NCBI GenBank assembly: GCA_035652815.1
Contig: DASRDB010000011.1
Span: 124,001-188,000 of the forward strand
DNA from: DASRDB01 sp035652815
GTDB lineage: Bacteria > Chloroflexota > Ktedonobacteria > Ktedonobacterales > Ktedonobacteraceae
Direction of reading: 5' to 3'
DNA length: 64,000 nt
Every line of letters starts with the position of its first letter. Positions within the stretch are counted from its first letter, which is position 1. A model generated the notes under the pieces. The model searched no databases. It was not told the origin of the DNA and saw nothing but the letters and a program-made list of their open reading frames with translations. Shown piece after piece: positions 51,672 to 60,420 of this stretch. The translations under genes and the position numbers were made by a program.

Positions 51672-52040
51672 ATGAATAATTTAAATGATACTATCTCGCG
51701 GGTTCAAGCTTTACTGACCTTGAAAGAGGGATGGAATGGCTATGATGCGCTACCTCCTGATCCAGATGCTATTCAGCATGCTGCGAAGTGGATAAGAGGA
51801 TTGTATTTGGAGGTGTCAAATATAGATCATGCGTGGATAGAGCCAAATGTGATTGCAGATGCAGAGGGGAACGTTGTTTTTGAGTGGTGGCATGGTAAAA
51901 AGAAGCTAACTGTTTATGTTGGAAGAGAGAGCGCAGAATATGTACAGGTATGGGGAACCGATATCTATTCTGAGATGGCCGAGGGTGATGTAGAGTCTGC
52001 CAGTATACAGCAGAAGCTCTGGTTATGGTTGGTAAGTTAA
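51672..52040 (+). CDS. small conserved-looking protein of unknown function
   Basis: A soluble 122-residue protein. It begins with LKEGWNGYDALPPDPDAI, a pattern recurrent in small proteins of uncertain role, and contains a beta-rich middle (VIADAEGNVVFEWWHGKKKL) ending in TVYVGRESAEYVQVWG. No catalytic motif is seen. It lies downstream of the Xre gene in the same direction by about 107 bases, inside the defence island. Toxin-antitoxin membership is conceivable but unsupported. AGAAGAGC precedes the ATG. Confidence 0.65.
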   Translation: MNNLNDTISRVQALLTLKEGWNGYDALPPDPDAIQHAAKWIRGLYLEVSNIDHAWIEPNVIADAEGNVVFEWWHGKKKLTVYVGRESAEYVQVWGTDIYSEMAEGDVESASIQQKLWLWLVS

Positions 52041-52130
52041 TGTGAACGAGGCCGGACATGATCGATCACGCCGACCCCATATAAAATCCTCTTATTCAGA
52101 AAAAGCGAAGAAGACCTTTTCAAGGACAAA

Positions 52131-52340
52131 CTAGCTTAACAAAGGGAAGGAAGATGGAGCAACATAGGTACACTGTTGTTGCTCATAGCGAATCTGATAG
52201 ACGAAAGAAGCTGTATCAGATGGTTCCTGATAGCGGACTTCTTCATGAGGCAAGGATAATTCTGCTTGCTCCATGTTTGAACCGATATTTACGACGATGT
52301 GGCCGAATGGAACCACCTGGGCATTCACATGTATAGTCAT
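52131..52340 (-). CDS. short protein downstream of the SDH protease gene
   Basis: 69 residues from an ATG with a near-perfect ribosome-binding site (AAGGAGG, 7 bases before the start), 23 bases after the protease stop, so probably cotranscribed. The N-terminal part MTIHVNAQVVPFGHIVVNIG suggests strands; the rest is polar, with several glutamates and tyrosines. I recognise no family. It may be an accessory or inhibitor of the protease. Confidence 0.6.
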   Translation of the reverse strand: MTIHVNAQVVPFGHIVVNIGSNMEQAELSLPHEEVRYQEPSDTASFVYQIRYEQQQCTYVAPSSFPLLS

Positions 52341-52363
52341 GCTGATTCCTCCTTCTTTTGAGA

Positions 52364-53533
52364 TTATACCATATTCTCTTGCTGATTTTCCCAACTGGCA
52401 TTATAGCCGCGAACCTCGATACCTACAATTGGTGATTGGCGAACTATTTCTTGTTGCACCTGCAATGAGACCAACTGAGTAACCTGGGCTAGAATTTGTT
52501 GGAGTTGGTTCTGTGCAGCAGGAGTTAGTTGATTGGGATCATAGCCTGGTGGTAGCGAGAGATTCAGGTTGATATTAATTTGCGGGTTTGAAGGTATTTG
52601 CCTCTTCCTCTGAAAAAGCAAGGTGGCCTGCAAGAGATCTAGCCGTTCTGTACTCTCGATAACACTCAGGGGAATCCGCTGCTTTACCTGCTCTTGATTC
52701 TGCTGCTCTAAAAATGCTTCCGGGTCAATGGGTTCATTGAGTGAGAGTAGTTCTTCGTATTCTCTGTAGAGTTCCCAGATGAGCCTTTCAAGGTTATTAT
52801 CCGGTTTTTCTATTGGAAGTCCGAGTTCAGCAGCTTCTCTCCGGCCTATCGCATGCCCGTGGGAGTACATCTTTTCTGTCAACGTATCAATAATGGTATT
52901 TATTCTGCTCTCCTCGATTTTTTCCCTGTGTGAAGCCAATAGCTTTCTTGCGACGAGGCGAATATGAGAATATTGCCGGTTCACACTGCCTAAAGTTAAG
53001 GGAGTAAGGTGTTCGGCAAGCTGGGAAACGATTTGAGCAATGGCAGTTTGATCACTGAGGTGGGCTTTTTCCCTCATGAATGAAAGGTAGGATATGACAT
53101 CCTCTACACTTATTTCGGAGGGAGGCAAGGCGGCTTCACCGATAGCGGATTTTACAAGCGTGGGATCAATAGGACCGAGTTCTGCCTTTTTACCCATCAC
53201 AATATTATCTGCGCCCAACGAGATCATAGTAGTGGCGCTGTAAGCTTTGTATGGAATCAATACACAGAACTCATCATAAAATTCGCGAATCATAGTTACA
53301 ATGCGCCAGGGAACGCTTACATTGCCTCCCCGGCTGTAGAGAAACAAATCAAGTCTTCCTTTTGGTGAGGCATTTTCTGCGAGTGCTAAAAGATGTTCAT
53401 ACAGAGGGCGGATAGCATCTTCACCTATTGCACTTTGCGCACCGTGTCTATCTCCAGTTACATAAACCAACACATGCGAATCTCTAGATTCTTGAATGTG
53501 GCGAATAAGTTGAAGCCGATTTTCCCTGCTCAC
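52364..53533 (-). CDS. SDH-family Clp-fold serine protease
   Basis: A 389-residue protein of the serine dehydrogenase proteinase (PF01972-like) group. Residues about 15-215 form the ClpP-like fold, with LDLFLYSRGGNVSVPWRIV (oxyanion region) and the candidate nucleophile S99 in IPYKAYSATTMISLGAD; IDPTL and a later histidine may complete the site. Unlike membrane SppA forms it has no transmembrane start. The C-terminal 120 residues are helical and Gln-rich. This family is repeatedly seen in prokaryotic defence islands. It lies between the large methyltransferase gene and a short protein gene on the same strand. The proteolytic target is unknown. Confidence 0.88.
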   Translation of the reverse strand: MSRENRLQLIRHIQESRDSHVLVYVTGDRHGAQSAIGEDAIRPLYEHLLALAENASPKGRLDLFLYSRGGNVSVPWRIVTMIREFYDEFCVLIPYKAYSATTMISLGADNIVMGKKAELGPIDPTLVKSAIGEAALPPSEISVEDVISYLSFMREKAHLSDQTAIAQIVSQLAEHLTPLTLGSVNRQYSHIRLVARKLLASHREKIEESRINTIIDTLTEKMYSHGHAIGRREAAELGLPIEKPDNNLERLIWELYREYEELLSLNEPIDPEAFLEQQNQEQVKQRIPLSVIESTERLDLLQATLLFQRKRQIPSNPQININLNLSLPPGYDPNQLTPAAQNQLQQILAQVTQLVSLQVQQEIVRQSPIVGIEVRGYNASWENQQENMV

Positions 53534-53669
53534 TAACTATGTATCCTCCTGTAAAGTGGCTGGTCTTCAACATGAAGACTCGGATTTGCGTTATTCTACG
53601 GGAAGACAGGCTTCTTATCAAGCGGAACAGGTTTAATGAAACTTTTGTACTATAATCTTTGCTCGCCTG

Positions 53670-56600
53670 TTATCCCTTTCCCTCCACCACCCCAATCTCC
53701 TCCTCCGTCAACCCATACAACCTGTACACCACCGCATCAATCAATCTATCTGTTTTAGCCAACCTTTCTTTAAGCGGCAAAATCTGGGCGAGGCTGGCTT
53801 CGTAGGTTGTCTGGATGCGGTCGAGCAGGGGCGTGTCGCTCAGGCTGATGGCGAGGCGGGATTTGTTTTTGCGCAGGATGTCGAGCAGGTCGGCGGGGGG
53901 AAGGGCGGGTTCGCCTTTCTGGTAGTCGCCGGGGTAGTCGGAGAGGCGGGCTTTGCCGGTCAGGGAGTCGATGCCGGAGCGGCCCTCTTTATCGGGCAGG
54001 ATTTTCAGGGTGGCGGCAAGCCAGGAAAGAAACTCGCGCTGTAAGGCCCGCTTCTCTTTGTTGAGGCGAATCATCTCTTCGGCCAGGAAGGCGAGCAGGT
54101 CATGGACGACATCCGATTGCTCCGGCTGCTGCGCGAGGTGATGCTCGACGAAGCCGAGGACGCACTGCTGGTCGTCCTTCTCCAGGCAGTACTGGTAGAG
54201 GTTTTTCGCCTTTTCGAGATAGTAGGCGCGCTGGTCGGGGGAGAGGGTGAAGTTGATGCGACGGATGGGGATTTGCCTGACATATTGATCAAAGAAACGT
54301 AAATACCCCCCTCTTATAGAAGAGGAAATAGTTCGAAAAAAGAATTCTATCAAAGTTGAGTTGAGTAGTGCAGCTAGATACACTTGATTTGAGTTAACCG
54401 GTATAAAATATGTAGTATTTACGCTGTATGTTCCTGAAGTATCAAAGGCGAATTTGCAATTTTTAGCTATATCTGGATAAATGATTTTGGGCATTTCAAA
54501 ATCGGCATAGTAATCACAATGCCGAAGCTCCCACCAGTAATTACCTTTATCCCAACGTTTCTCAAGTTTCATTTGATACTGCTGTAGGTGCTTGTAAATT
54601 GCAGGATACTTGTTTATCGGAACTCCTATGTATGTCCAAATTAAGTATCTATCCTGATAATCTAATACATATTTACGGATGTCTTCGCCCACAACAAACG
54701 GCTTGATAATCTCTGCACTTATTGAATCTTCAGCTATCAGTTTGTTACGGGTTGTATCGTCAATGATAAAAGCTTCATTAAAACCAGTGAGGATACCTCG
54801 TCTAATCTTACCTTTAACATAATCTGCAAGAAGAACGCTTTTTGCTTTAAGCTTATCTAATATTCCTTGTTCTGAGGTAGCTGCCAATGACCAGTTAGTT
54901 CCAATGAAAGCATTTTCGGGCATTTGACGAGAAACAAATTGGATTGATTGGAGAAGATTCTCAAAATTAAGAGAGTCTATCAAAGCATATGTTATAGGTG
55001 TTCCATTACGCAGAGCAATGCTTGACAATATGATTATTGGATATGTAGTGGCATCGCCAAAAACGGGTAAATCACCGAAATCAATGAGTTTTTCGAGCTT
55101 TATTTTGTCGATGAGGAACGAACGTAGGGCAGCGCCGTAATTGGCGCGCATGAATTTGTTGGCGGTAATCATGCCGAAGCGGCCTTGAGGATGGAGCAGG
55201 GTATGGCCGCGCTCGATGAAATAGGTATAGAGGTCGGCGATGCTGTTGAAGACGGTGTACATTTCTTTGAAGGCTACTTTATCGTCTCCAAGTCCTTCCT
55301 GGCGCACGTAGGGCGGGTTGCCTACCACTGCATCAAAGCCCCCATTATTCTTTCTCTGTTTCTCATCGAAGAAGACTTCGGGGAATTCGAGTTCCCAGTG
55401 GAAGAAGCGTTTGGACGCGGCGAGGGTGAGGGCGGATTCGATGGCCTGCCGGTCGGCGGGGTTGGCTTTGCTGAGGTCGTGGGCGACGATGGCTCCGGCG
55501 TAGAGGCGGGTTTTGTGTTTCGCGCCTTTGTTGCCGAAGTATTCGCTGAGATAGACGTCGAGCAGGCGTTTGAAGGGGGCGAGGGCGTCGTAGGCTCCTT
55601 TGTAGGCCTGGCGCGAGGCGGCGACCTCCTGGGCGGTGACGTCGGAGAGGTCGCTGACGCGGCGCATAAGCTGGGTAGCGTCGAGCAGGTAGGAGAACTG
55701 GCTGCCCCAGAGGTCATGGCTGAGGGCGTCCTGCACCTCCTGGACGCTGCCGCCGATGAGGGAGTTGCCGCACTTCATATGGTGGTCGAGGAAGGAGAGG
55801 GGCGCGCCCAGGGTGAAGCAGTCGAGCCAGAGGCTGACTTTGGCGAGTTCGACGGCCATCGGGTTGAGATCGACGCCGTAGATGCAGCTTTTGAGGACGT
55901 GACGCTTGAGCAGGTTCATGTCGGTGAGCTTGCTCATATCGATGCTGATGCCCTGGCTTTCCATCGCTTGCGAGATTTCGCGGCGCGTGAGGGCGAGTTC
56001 GTAGACGACGGGGTTCCAGCGAAAGGCGGTGAGGAAATCGGCCATGCGGTCGGTGATGTAGTCCACGGCCTCGACCAGGAAGTGGCCGCTGCCCATGGCG
56101 GGGTCGAGGACTTTGAGGTCGAAAAAGGCTTTGTTGAGGGTGTCCCTGTAGTGCAGGTAGGTCTCGTTTTCGGCGCTGTCGCCAGAGGAGAGCAAATGCT
56201 GTTTTTTGAGGGCATCCTCTTTGTCGCGCTTGCTGCGCAGGAGCTTTTCGGCCTCGCGGAAGAGCGGGCGCAGGGCTTCGAGTTTTTCAGCGAGGACGGG
56301 GCCGACGGTGTTGGCGACGATGTACTGGACGATGTAGTCGGGGGTGTAGTAGCTGCCGGTGGCTTTGCGCTCGCGGCGGTCGTTTTCGAGGTAGACCGCG
56401 CCGCGCGGCAGGGTTTTGTCCCGCGCATCCTTGCCGCGACCATCCTTGAGAATGGGGAGTTTCTTTTGCAGGGCCTCGCGGTAGGGCAGGATCTCCTCGG
56501 TCTTTTTGCCCTTGACGATAGCCATTTCTTCGGGGGCGATGCGCAGGCGAAATTCGAGCAGACCTTCGTAGATGCTGCCAAGCTGGCGCACGCCGAGGCT

Positions 56601-58430
56601 TTTGTAGTCGATGGCGACCAGTTCGTGGGTTTTTTCATCGATGTCACGCGCCATGAGATCGAGGCCGAGGGCAAGCTCGCGGTCGGGTATTTTGTGCGCG
56701 GCGAGGAAACGGGCGACATTGGCTTCGGGCGAGGTATCGGCGGGATCGGGCGCGGTAACGAAGAGGCCGCCGTTGTAGACAGGGACATTTAGGGACGCAT
56801 CGCCCTTATCGACGGCATGGAAGAGTTCCTGCAGGCGGTCATAGAAGGTCGTGCTGAGGTCGTTATAGGCGGCGCGAATACGCTGCGGAGCCTCGTCCTC
56901 GATTTTTCCGGCCTTCGCGGCGATTTCGCGTTTGAGCTTTTCCAGGCTTTTTTCGTAGTAGCCGCGCTGCTCGCGGACGGGGAGCAGGTCGCGGCTCTCG
57001 GCATAGAGCAGGAAGAGCAGGCGATAGAGGAAGGTGAGGGTGCCGTTGAAGTAGGGTTCGAGCAGGCGATTGCGCTCCTCTGCGGGCAGGTCTTCCAGGC
57101 CAGCCGGAAGTTGTGAAGTGCGGCGGGCATGGATGATGAAGCCGCGCGCGAAGTGGGGGAAGATATCCTCGAAGACGCGCTTTTTGAGGCGGTCGCCCAG
57201 CTTGCGGGCGTAGCTTTCGCTCTCGCTGACCAGCATGTCCAGGAAGCAGAGCGAACGCTGCTCGCCATCTACGGTGCGCGGAGCGGGAACGAAGGCGGCG
57301 GCGCGGAAGAGCAACCAGAAGTAATGAAAGCCTTCTTCGATGGTGGCGGCAGGCAGGGCGAGGGTTTCTTCCAGGTCGATTTCGTAGTAGTTGGTGGCGC
57401 GGCTATGAGCGCGGGCGGAATAGAGACGCCAGATTTTGCCGTTGGTGACGATAGCCCAGTTAGCCTGGCCGGAATCGAGAAGACGCACGACGAGCGCGCC
57501 GGGGTTTTCGTCGGGATGCTCGATGTCGCGCTGGTCGTCCTTGCCGTCAAGGTTGCGGTTCCAGGTATAGGCAAGGCAGAGGGCAAGCGGCTCGTTTTGC
57601 TGTTCAGGAGAGTAGAGCAGGTAGTCGGCGGCGTTCTCAGCGTTTGCAGGTGAGAAGGTGAAGCCAAGCGCGGTCAGCGTTGGTTCTAGCAGTTGTGAGC
57701 GAACGACGGATTCGGGCTTGTTCGTGCAGGTTTCGCGGGCGTCATCGTAGAGGGTGCGGAGCTGGCGAAAGGCGCGGGTCATGGCTGATGCGCCGGTGAG
57801 GTCGTTCCATTCGGCGGATTCGCGCAGGCGCGTGGTGAGATAGTAGTCGGAGAAGAGCGCGCGGTTGTTGAAGAATTGCTCGCTCCACCCGGCGGTATCA
57901 TAGGCGCTGAGCAGTTTTTCAAACTGGGCGAAGGTATCGCTTTCGGTATAGCTGAAACGGCGCAGGACGCGCAGGGAAACCGGGTCGGGCTGGCGGCGCT
58001 GGACGGTGAGGATGCGCGGGCGCACACCAACCTGGCGAGGAAGGCCGGGGGCAAGAGGTTCCTGGGTTTTACCGGGCTGCGCGCTGTAGCGTTCGACCAG
58101 CACGAAGTCGAGGCGTTCGTAGTCATCGGTGAGGACGAGCAGGTAGTCGCCGGGACGGTTGCGGAAGGAACGGACGATGCTCTGTGTGGCGGCCATCGTG
58201 ACGGATTTCAACTCGAAGAGATAGACTTCGAGCAGGCCGGCGTCCTGGCTGGCGAGGCGTTCGATATGGGTGATGACGTGTTTCAGGTTGTCGAGGCTCA
58301 TGGCAGAGACGCTCTGGAGAAGGCGTTCGTTGGTGTCATAGTGGAGATGGGCGAAAAAGGCGGCGAGTGCATCCCGGTTGGAAAGCTGCTGGATGTCTTC
58401 ACGGGAGAGTTCGTAATCTGCTTCGAGCAT
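53670..58430 (-). CDS. Eco57I-like N6-adenine methyltransferase, giant R-M/defence protein
   Basis: A 1586-residue protein. The first 400 residues look like a type ISP/HsdR-like N-terminal region (VYLFELKSVTMAATQSI; WAIVTNGKIWRLYSAR), probably a degenerate nuclease/adaptor. The AdoMet motif DPAMGSGHFLVEA is near 772-785 and the catalytic NPPYVRQE near 1036-1043. The target-recognition part follows, with a TaqI-like C-terminal segment LAALLNSTLIEFFFRTISSS. DNA from about 54295 to 55100 is far more AT-rich than the rest of the gene. It heads an operon with the SDH protease and probably works with the PLD-helicase. The target is unknown. Confidence 0.88.
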   Translation of the reverse strand: MLEADYELSREDIQQLSNRDALAAFFAHLHYDTNERLLQSVSAMSLDNLKHVITHIERLASQDAGLLEVYLFELKSVTMAATQSIVRSFRNRPGDYLLVLTDDYERLDFVLVERYSAQPGKTQEPLAPGLPRQVGVRPRILTVQRRQPDPVSLRVLRRFSYTESDTFAQFEKLLSAYDTAGWSEQFFNNRALFSDYYLTTRLRESAEWNDLTGASAMTRAFRQLRTLYDDARETCTNKPESVVRSQLLEPTLTALGFTFSPANAENAADYLLYSPEQQNEPLALCLAYTWNRNLDGKDDQRDIEHPDENPGALVVRLLDSGQANWAIVTNGKIWRLYSARAHSRATNYYEIDLEETLALPAATIEEGFHYFWLLFRAAAFVPAPRTVDGEQRSLCFLDMLVSESESYARKLGDRLKKRVFEDIFPHFARGFIIHARRTSQLPAGLEDLPAEERNRLLEPYFNGTLTFLYRLLFLLYAESRDLLPVREQRGYYEKSLEKLKREIAAKAGKIEDEAPQRIRAAYNDLSTTFYDRLQELFHAVDKGDASLNVPVYNGGLFVTAPDPADTSPEANVARFLAAHKIPDRELALGLDLMARDIDEKTHELVAIDYKSLGVRQLGSIYEGLLEFRLRIAPEEMAIVKGKKTEEILPYREALQKKLPILKDGRGKDARDKTLPRGAVYLENDRRERKATGSYYTPDYIVQYIVANTVGPVLAEKLEALRPLFREAEKLLRSKRDKEDALKKQHLLSSGDSAENETYLHYRDTLNKAFFDLKVLDPAMGSGHFLVEAVDYITDRMADFLTAFRWNPVVYELALTRREISQAMESQGISIDMSKLTDMNLLKRHVLKSCIYGVDLNPMAVELAKVSLWLDCFTLGAPLSFLDHHMKCGNSLIGGSVQEVQDALSHDLWGSQFSYLLDATQLMRRVSDLSDVTAQEVAASRQAYKGAYDALAPFKRLLDVYLSEYFGNKGAKHKTRLYAGAIVAHDLSKANPADRQAIESALTLAASKRFFHWELEFPEVFFDEKQRKNNGGFDAVVGNPPYVRQEGLGDDKVAFKEMYTVFNSIADLYTYFIERGHTLLHPQGRFGMITANKFMRANYGAALRSFLIDKIKLEKLIDFGDLPVFGDATTYPIIILSSIALRNGTPITYALIDSLNFENLLQSIQFVSRQMPENAFIGTNWSLAATSEQGILDKLKAKSVLLADYVKGKIRRGILTGFNEAFIIDDTTRNKLIAEDSISAEIIKPFVVGEDIRKYVLDYQDRYLIWTYIGVPINKYPAIYKHLQQYQMKLEKRWDKGNYWWELRHCDYYADFEMPKIIYPDIAKNCKFAFDTSGTYSVNTTYFIPVNSNQVYLAALLNSTLIEFFFRTISSSIRGGYLRFFDQYVRQIPIRRINFTLSPDQRAYYLEKAKNLYQYCLEKDDQQCVLGFVEHHLAQQPEQSDVVHDLLAFLAEEMIRLNKEKRALQREFLSWLAATLKILPDKEGRSGIDSLTGKARLSDYPGDYQKGEPALPPADLLDILRKNKSRLAISLSDTPLLDRIQTTYEASLAQILPLKERLAKTDRLIDAVVYRLYGLTEEEIGVVEGKG

Positions 58431-58466
58431 GCGCTACAACCTGCAATTCTAGCATAAATTTTGATG

Positions 58467-58518
58467 TGTAGGGACGCGCTGATGGATTTGGTAAACATTC
58501 ATCATCACGTCCCTGTAG
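58467..58518. repeat. minimal composite repeat lacking a core
   Basis: TGTAGGGACGCGCTGATG, then only GTAAACATTC-type middle arm, then ATCATCACGTCCCTGTAG. It equals the outer shell of the nested element at 25439-25627 with the inner R1 core missing. Confidence 0.75.
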
Positions 58519-58599
58519 CCTGGGATAACTGGAATGCAAGCCTATCATTTGATGGGGGAACGTGTCAAGACCCGAATGCATTCCCCGCCGGAAGGTCAA

Positions 58600-58680
58600 T
58601 TACATAGTTGCGCGGATTTTGGGGGTCAATACAGCAAGGGCAACCAGGATACTGATAATTACGATTGTAAGGGTGTTCAT
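58600..58680 (-). CDS. possible 26-residue single-span microprotein
   Basis: The frame MNTLTIVIISILVALAVLTP followed by KIRATM is almost entirely a hydrophobic helix with a basic end. GGAG stands 8 bases before the ATG. It lies in the 367-base gap upstream of both the giant methyltransferase gene (same strand) and the cupin gene. Its size is like that of small membrane toxins or membrane regulators. Chance occurrence cannot be excluded. Confidence 0.4.
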   Translation of the reverse strand: MNTLTIVIISILVALAVLTPKIRATM

Positions 58681-58797
58681 CGTTTATGCTCCGCGCTTAA
58701 CGTCCTGTAACTAAAGTCGCAGCGAGATATACTTGCTTTCGTGTATGTTATAGATCGGACCTGTATAGAAGACGAACGAAAAGAGGAGATTTTCACT

Positions 58798-59175
58798 GTG
58801 AATGAGAAAAAAGAAGGAACAGAGAGCAGTTTGAAGGTTTTTGATGTGCCAGGAATAGCACAGTTTCCTGAAGAGGGGCCGTTTGTGCAGGTGCTATCGG
58901 ATACGGGATATGCTCGCGTGGTGCTGTTTGGCTTTAAGGCGGGGCAGCAGTTGAGGGAGCATCATACGTCAAGCCCGATTCTGGTGCAGGCGGTACGGGG
59001 GAAGATTGTGTTTACGGCGGCTGGCAAGCAGGTCGAGATGCGGGATGGTATGCTGGTGACGGTGGAGGCGCAGGTGCGGCATAGTCTTGTGGCGGAGACG
59101 GACGCGGTGGTGCTGGTGACGATGACGCCGAGTCCTTCATTTCATAGCTTGCAGAAGGAACTGTTTAAAGAATAA
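58798..59175 (+). CDS. single-domain cupin protein
   Basis: About 125 residues, one small beta-barrel. The cupin motif 1 corresponds to LREHHTSSPILVQAVRGKI (metal-binding histidines at HH), and motif 2 to MLVTVEAQVRHSLVAETDA with the final histidine. The longest frame starts 19 codons earlier at GTG 58741 with no RBS; the GTG at 58798 has AAGAGGAG at good spacing, so I use it. Small cupins bind a metal and act as isomerases, dioxygenases or sensor proteins. The substrate is unknown. Confidence 0.85.
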   Translation: MNEKKEGTESSLKVFDVPGIAQFPEEGPFVQVLSDTGYARVVLFGFKAGQQLREHHTSSPILVQAVRGKIVFTAAGKQVEMRDGMLVTVEAQVRHSLVAETDAVVLVTMTPSPSFHSLQKELFKE

Positions 59176-59194
59176 AAGAGGGAATATCCAACAA

Positions 59195-59283
59195 TGTCAT
59201 CCTGAGCGCAGCGAAGGATCTCTCTGGGCGCTGGTACACGACTCGTAGGGGAACGGAGATCCTTCGCTGCGCTCAGGATGACA
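59195..59283. repeat. palindromic repeat R1
   Basis: Regular R1 core following the flank AAAAGAGGGAATATCC, shared with other composite copies. It is followed directly by an R6 half-copy. Confidence 0.85.
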
Positions 59284-59308
59284 GGGGGCCAGTATCCCTC
59301 TGTCCCCG

Positions 59309-59406
59309 ACACAATTTGGAATCGGATACCGTTTTGCCCCATCGCCCCGCACCACGGACAGGCACGAGGCTCCCGCACTACATCCCCACATCCCCCTGTC
59401 CCTACG
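59309..59406. repeat. R6 half-copy
   Basis: GACACAATTTGGAATCGG through CCCTGTCCCTACGCA aligns with the in-frame copy in purQM at 42022-42120 and with the left flank of the element near 39490-39530. It lies at the 3' end of the downstream permease gene. Confidence 0.75.
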
Positions 59407-59433
59407 CAGAATGGACGCCAGGTATGAAGCCGG

Positions 59434-60420
59434 TCATTGCAGCACATCGCGTTTGATAAACAGATAGGTTGAGACGGCTGCTAATATTGCGCCCCAGATG
59501 AGGACGACGATGAGCGATTGGCCTGTACCGACGGTGACGCAGGCTTTCGTCATGGGGGTACAGGCGATGACGCCGTCGAGCTGGTCGAGGCCGCGTGCCA
59601 GGAAGGCAGGTAGGGTGTTGGCGTAGAAGGCGTTGAGATTGGGGGTGAAGAGGAGGTTGACAAGCTGGTTGCCGAGAGGGGTGTGCAGGGATTTGCCGAG
59701 GACGGGCAGAATCTGGGCGGCGATGTCCTCGCCGATGAGGTAGGCGAAGGCGGCGGCGATGCCAAAGGCGGCAGAGCGGGTGATGATGCTCAGCGTGGCA
59801 CCAAACAGCAGGCAGAAAAGGAAGTTTTCTAGCGTGCCGATGCACAGCAGGAAGATGGTGGACAGGGTTGAGCCGTCCAGGTTGAGCAGCGTTGGGGCCG
59901 GGCGATGGAAGATGAGCAGGAAGTTGACGAGCAGCATGCTCATCAACAGGCTGGCGAGAACCAGGGCGAGGCAGGCAATCGCAAGGGCGAGGTATTTGGC
60001 GACGAGGTAGGAAGCGCGGTTGACGCCCCGGCTGAGGACGAGCCGTATCGCGCCGGTGCTGAATTCGCCTCCGAATGCGAGGCCGCCGAGGGCGGCGGTA
60101 ATGAATTCTCCAGCGCGGCGACCGAGGGTCATGGGCTGACCGATAGCGTCTTTGAGGGCGTTGGGGCCACCGAGCAGATGTCCGGCGCTGAAGCCGTCGC
60201 CCGATTTGAGGGCATAGAAGACCAGTACGCACCAGGCCAGGAAGACGAAGAAGAGGTCGGTTATCAACAGGCCCCAGACGAGGCGACGTTTGCGCAGCTT
60301 AAAGAGTTCATTGCGCGTCAGCTCCCAGAGGTTGGATGTTCTGGTGTTTGATATGGATGGTGCTGGCTCCAGGGTGGCTGACGAGGGCCAATCGGCGAGG
60401 TTCCAGGGTGTCTGGCTCAT
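59434..60420 (-). CDS. ABC-2 type permease subunit
   Basis: A 328-residue integral membrane protein with about six hydrophobic helices. The head contains WELTRNELFKLRKRRLVWG, a cytoplasmic coupling-type N terminus. Its start overlaps the ATPase stop by four bases (ATGA), so the pair is coupled. Together with the ATPase it forms an exporter of the same class as the one at 9944-11865. The substrate is unknown. The stop is 28 bases from the R6 half-copy. Confidence 0.85.
   Translation of the reverse strand: MSQTPWNLADWPSSATLEPAPSISNTRTSNLWELTRNELFKLRKRRLVWGLLITDLFFVFLAWCVLVFYALKSGDGFSAGHLLGGPNALKDAIGQPMTLGRRAGEFITAALGGLAFGGEFSTGAIRLVLSRGVNRASYLVAKYLALAIACLALVLASLLMSMLLVNFLLIFHRPAPTLLNLDGSTLSTIFLLCIGTLENFLFCLLFGATLSIITRSAAFGIAAAFAYLIGEDIAAQILPVLGKSLHTPLGNQLVNLLFTPNLNAFYANTLPAFLARGLDQLDGVIACTPMTKACVTVGTGQSLIVVLIWGAILAAVSTYLFIKRDVLQ

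Noticed and set aside
55185..56792. 535-residue plus-strand open frame
   Set aside because: It lies entirely antisense to the GC-rich methyltransferase gene. Its composition is a run of Ala, Gly, Val, Glu and Asp from complementing that gene, with no motif.
45923..58430. DISARM system
   Set aside because: Methylase, SNF2 and PLD domains are present, but no drmA or drmB (DUF1998) and the PLD and SNF2 parts are fused. BREX was also rejected because brxC/pglZ-type genes are absent.
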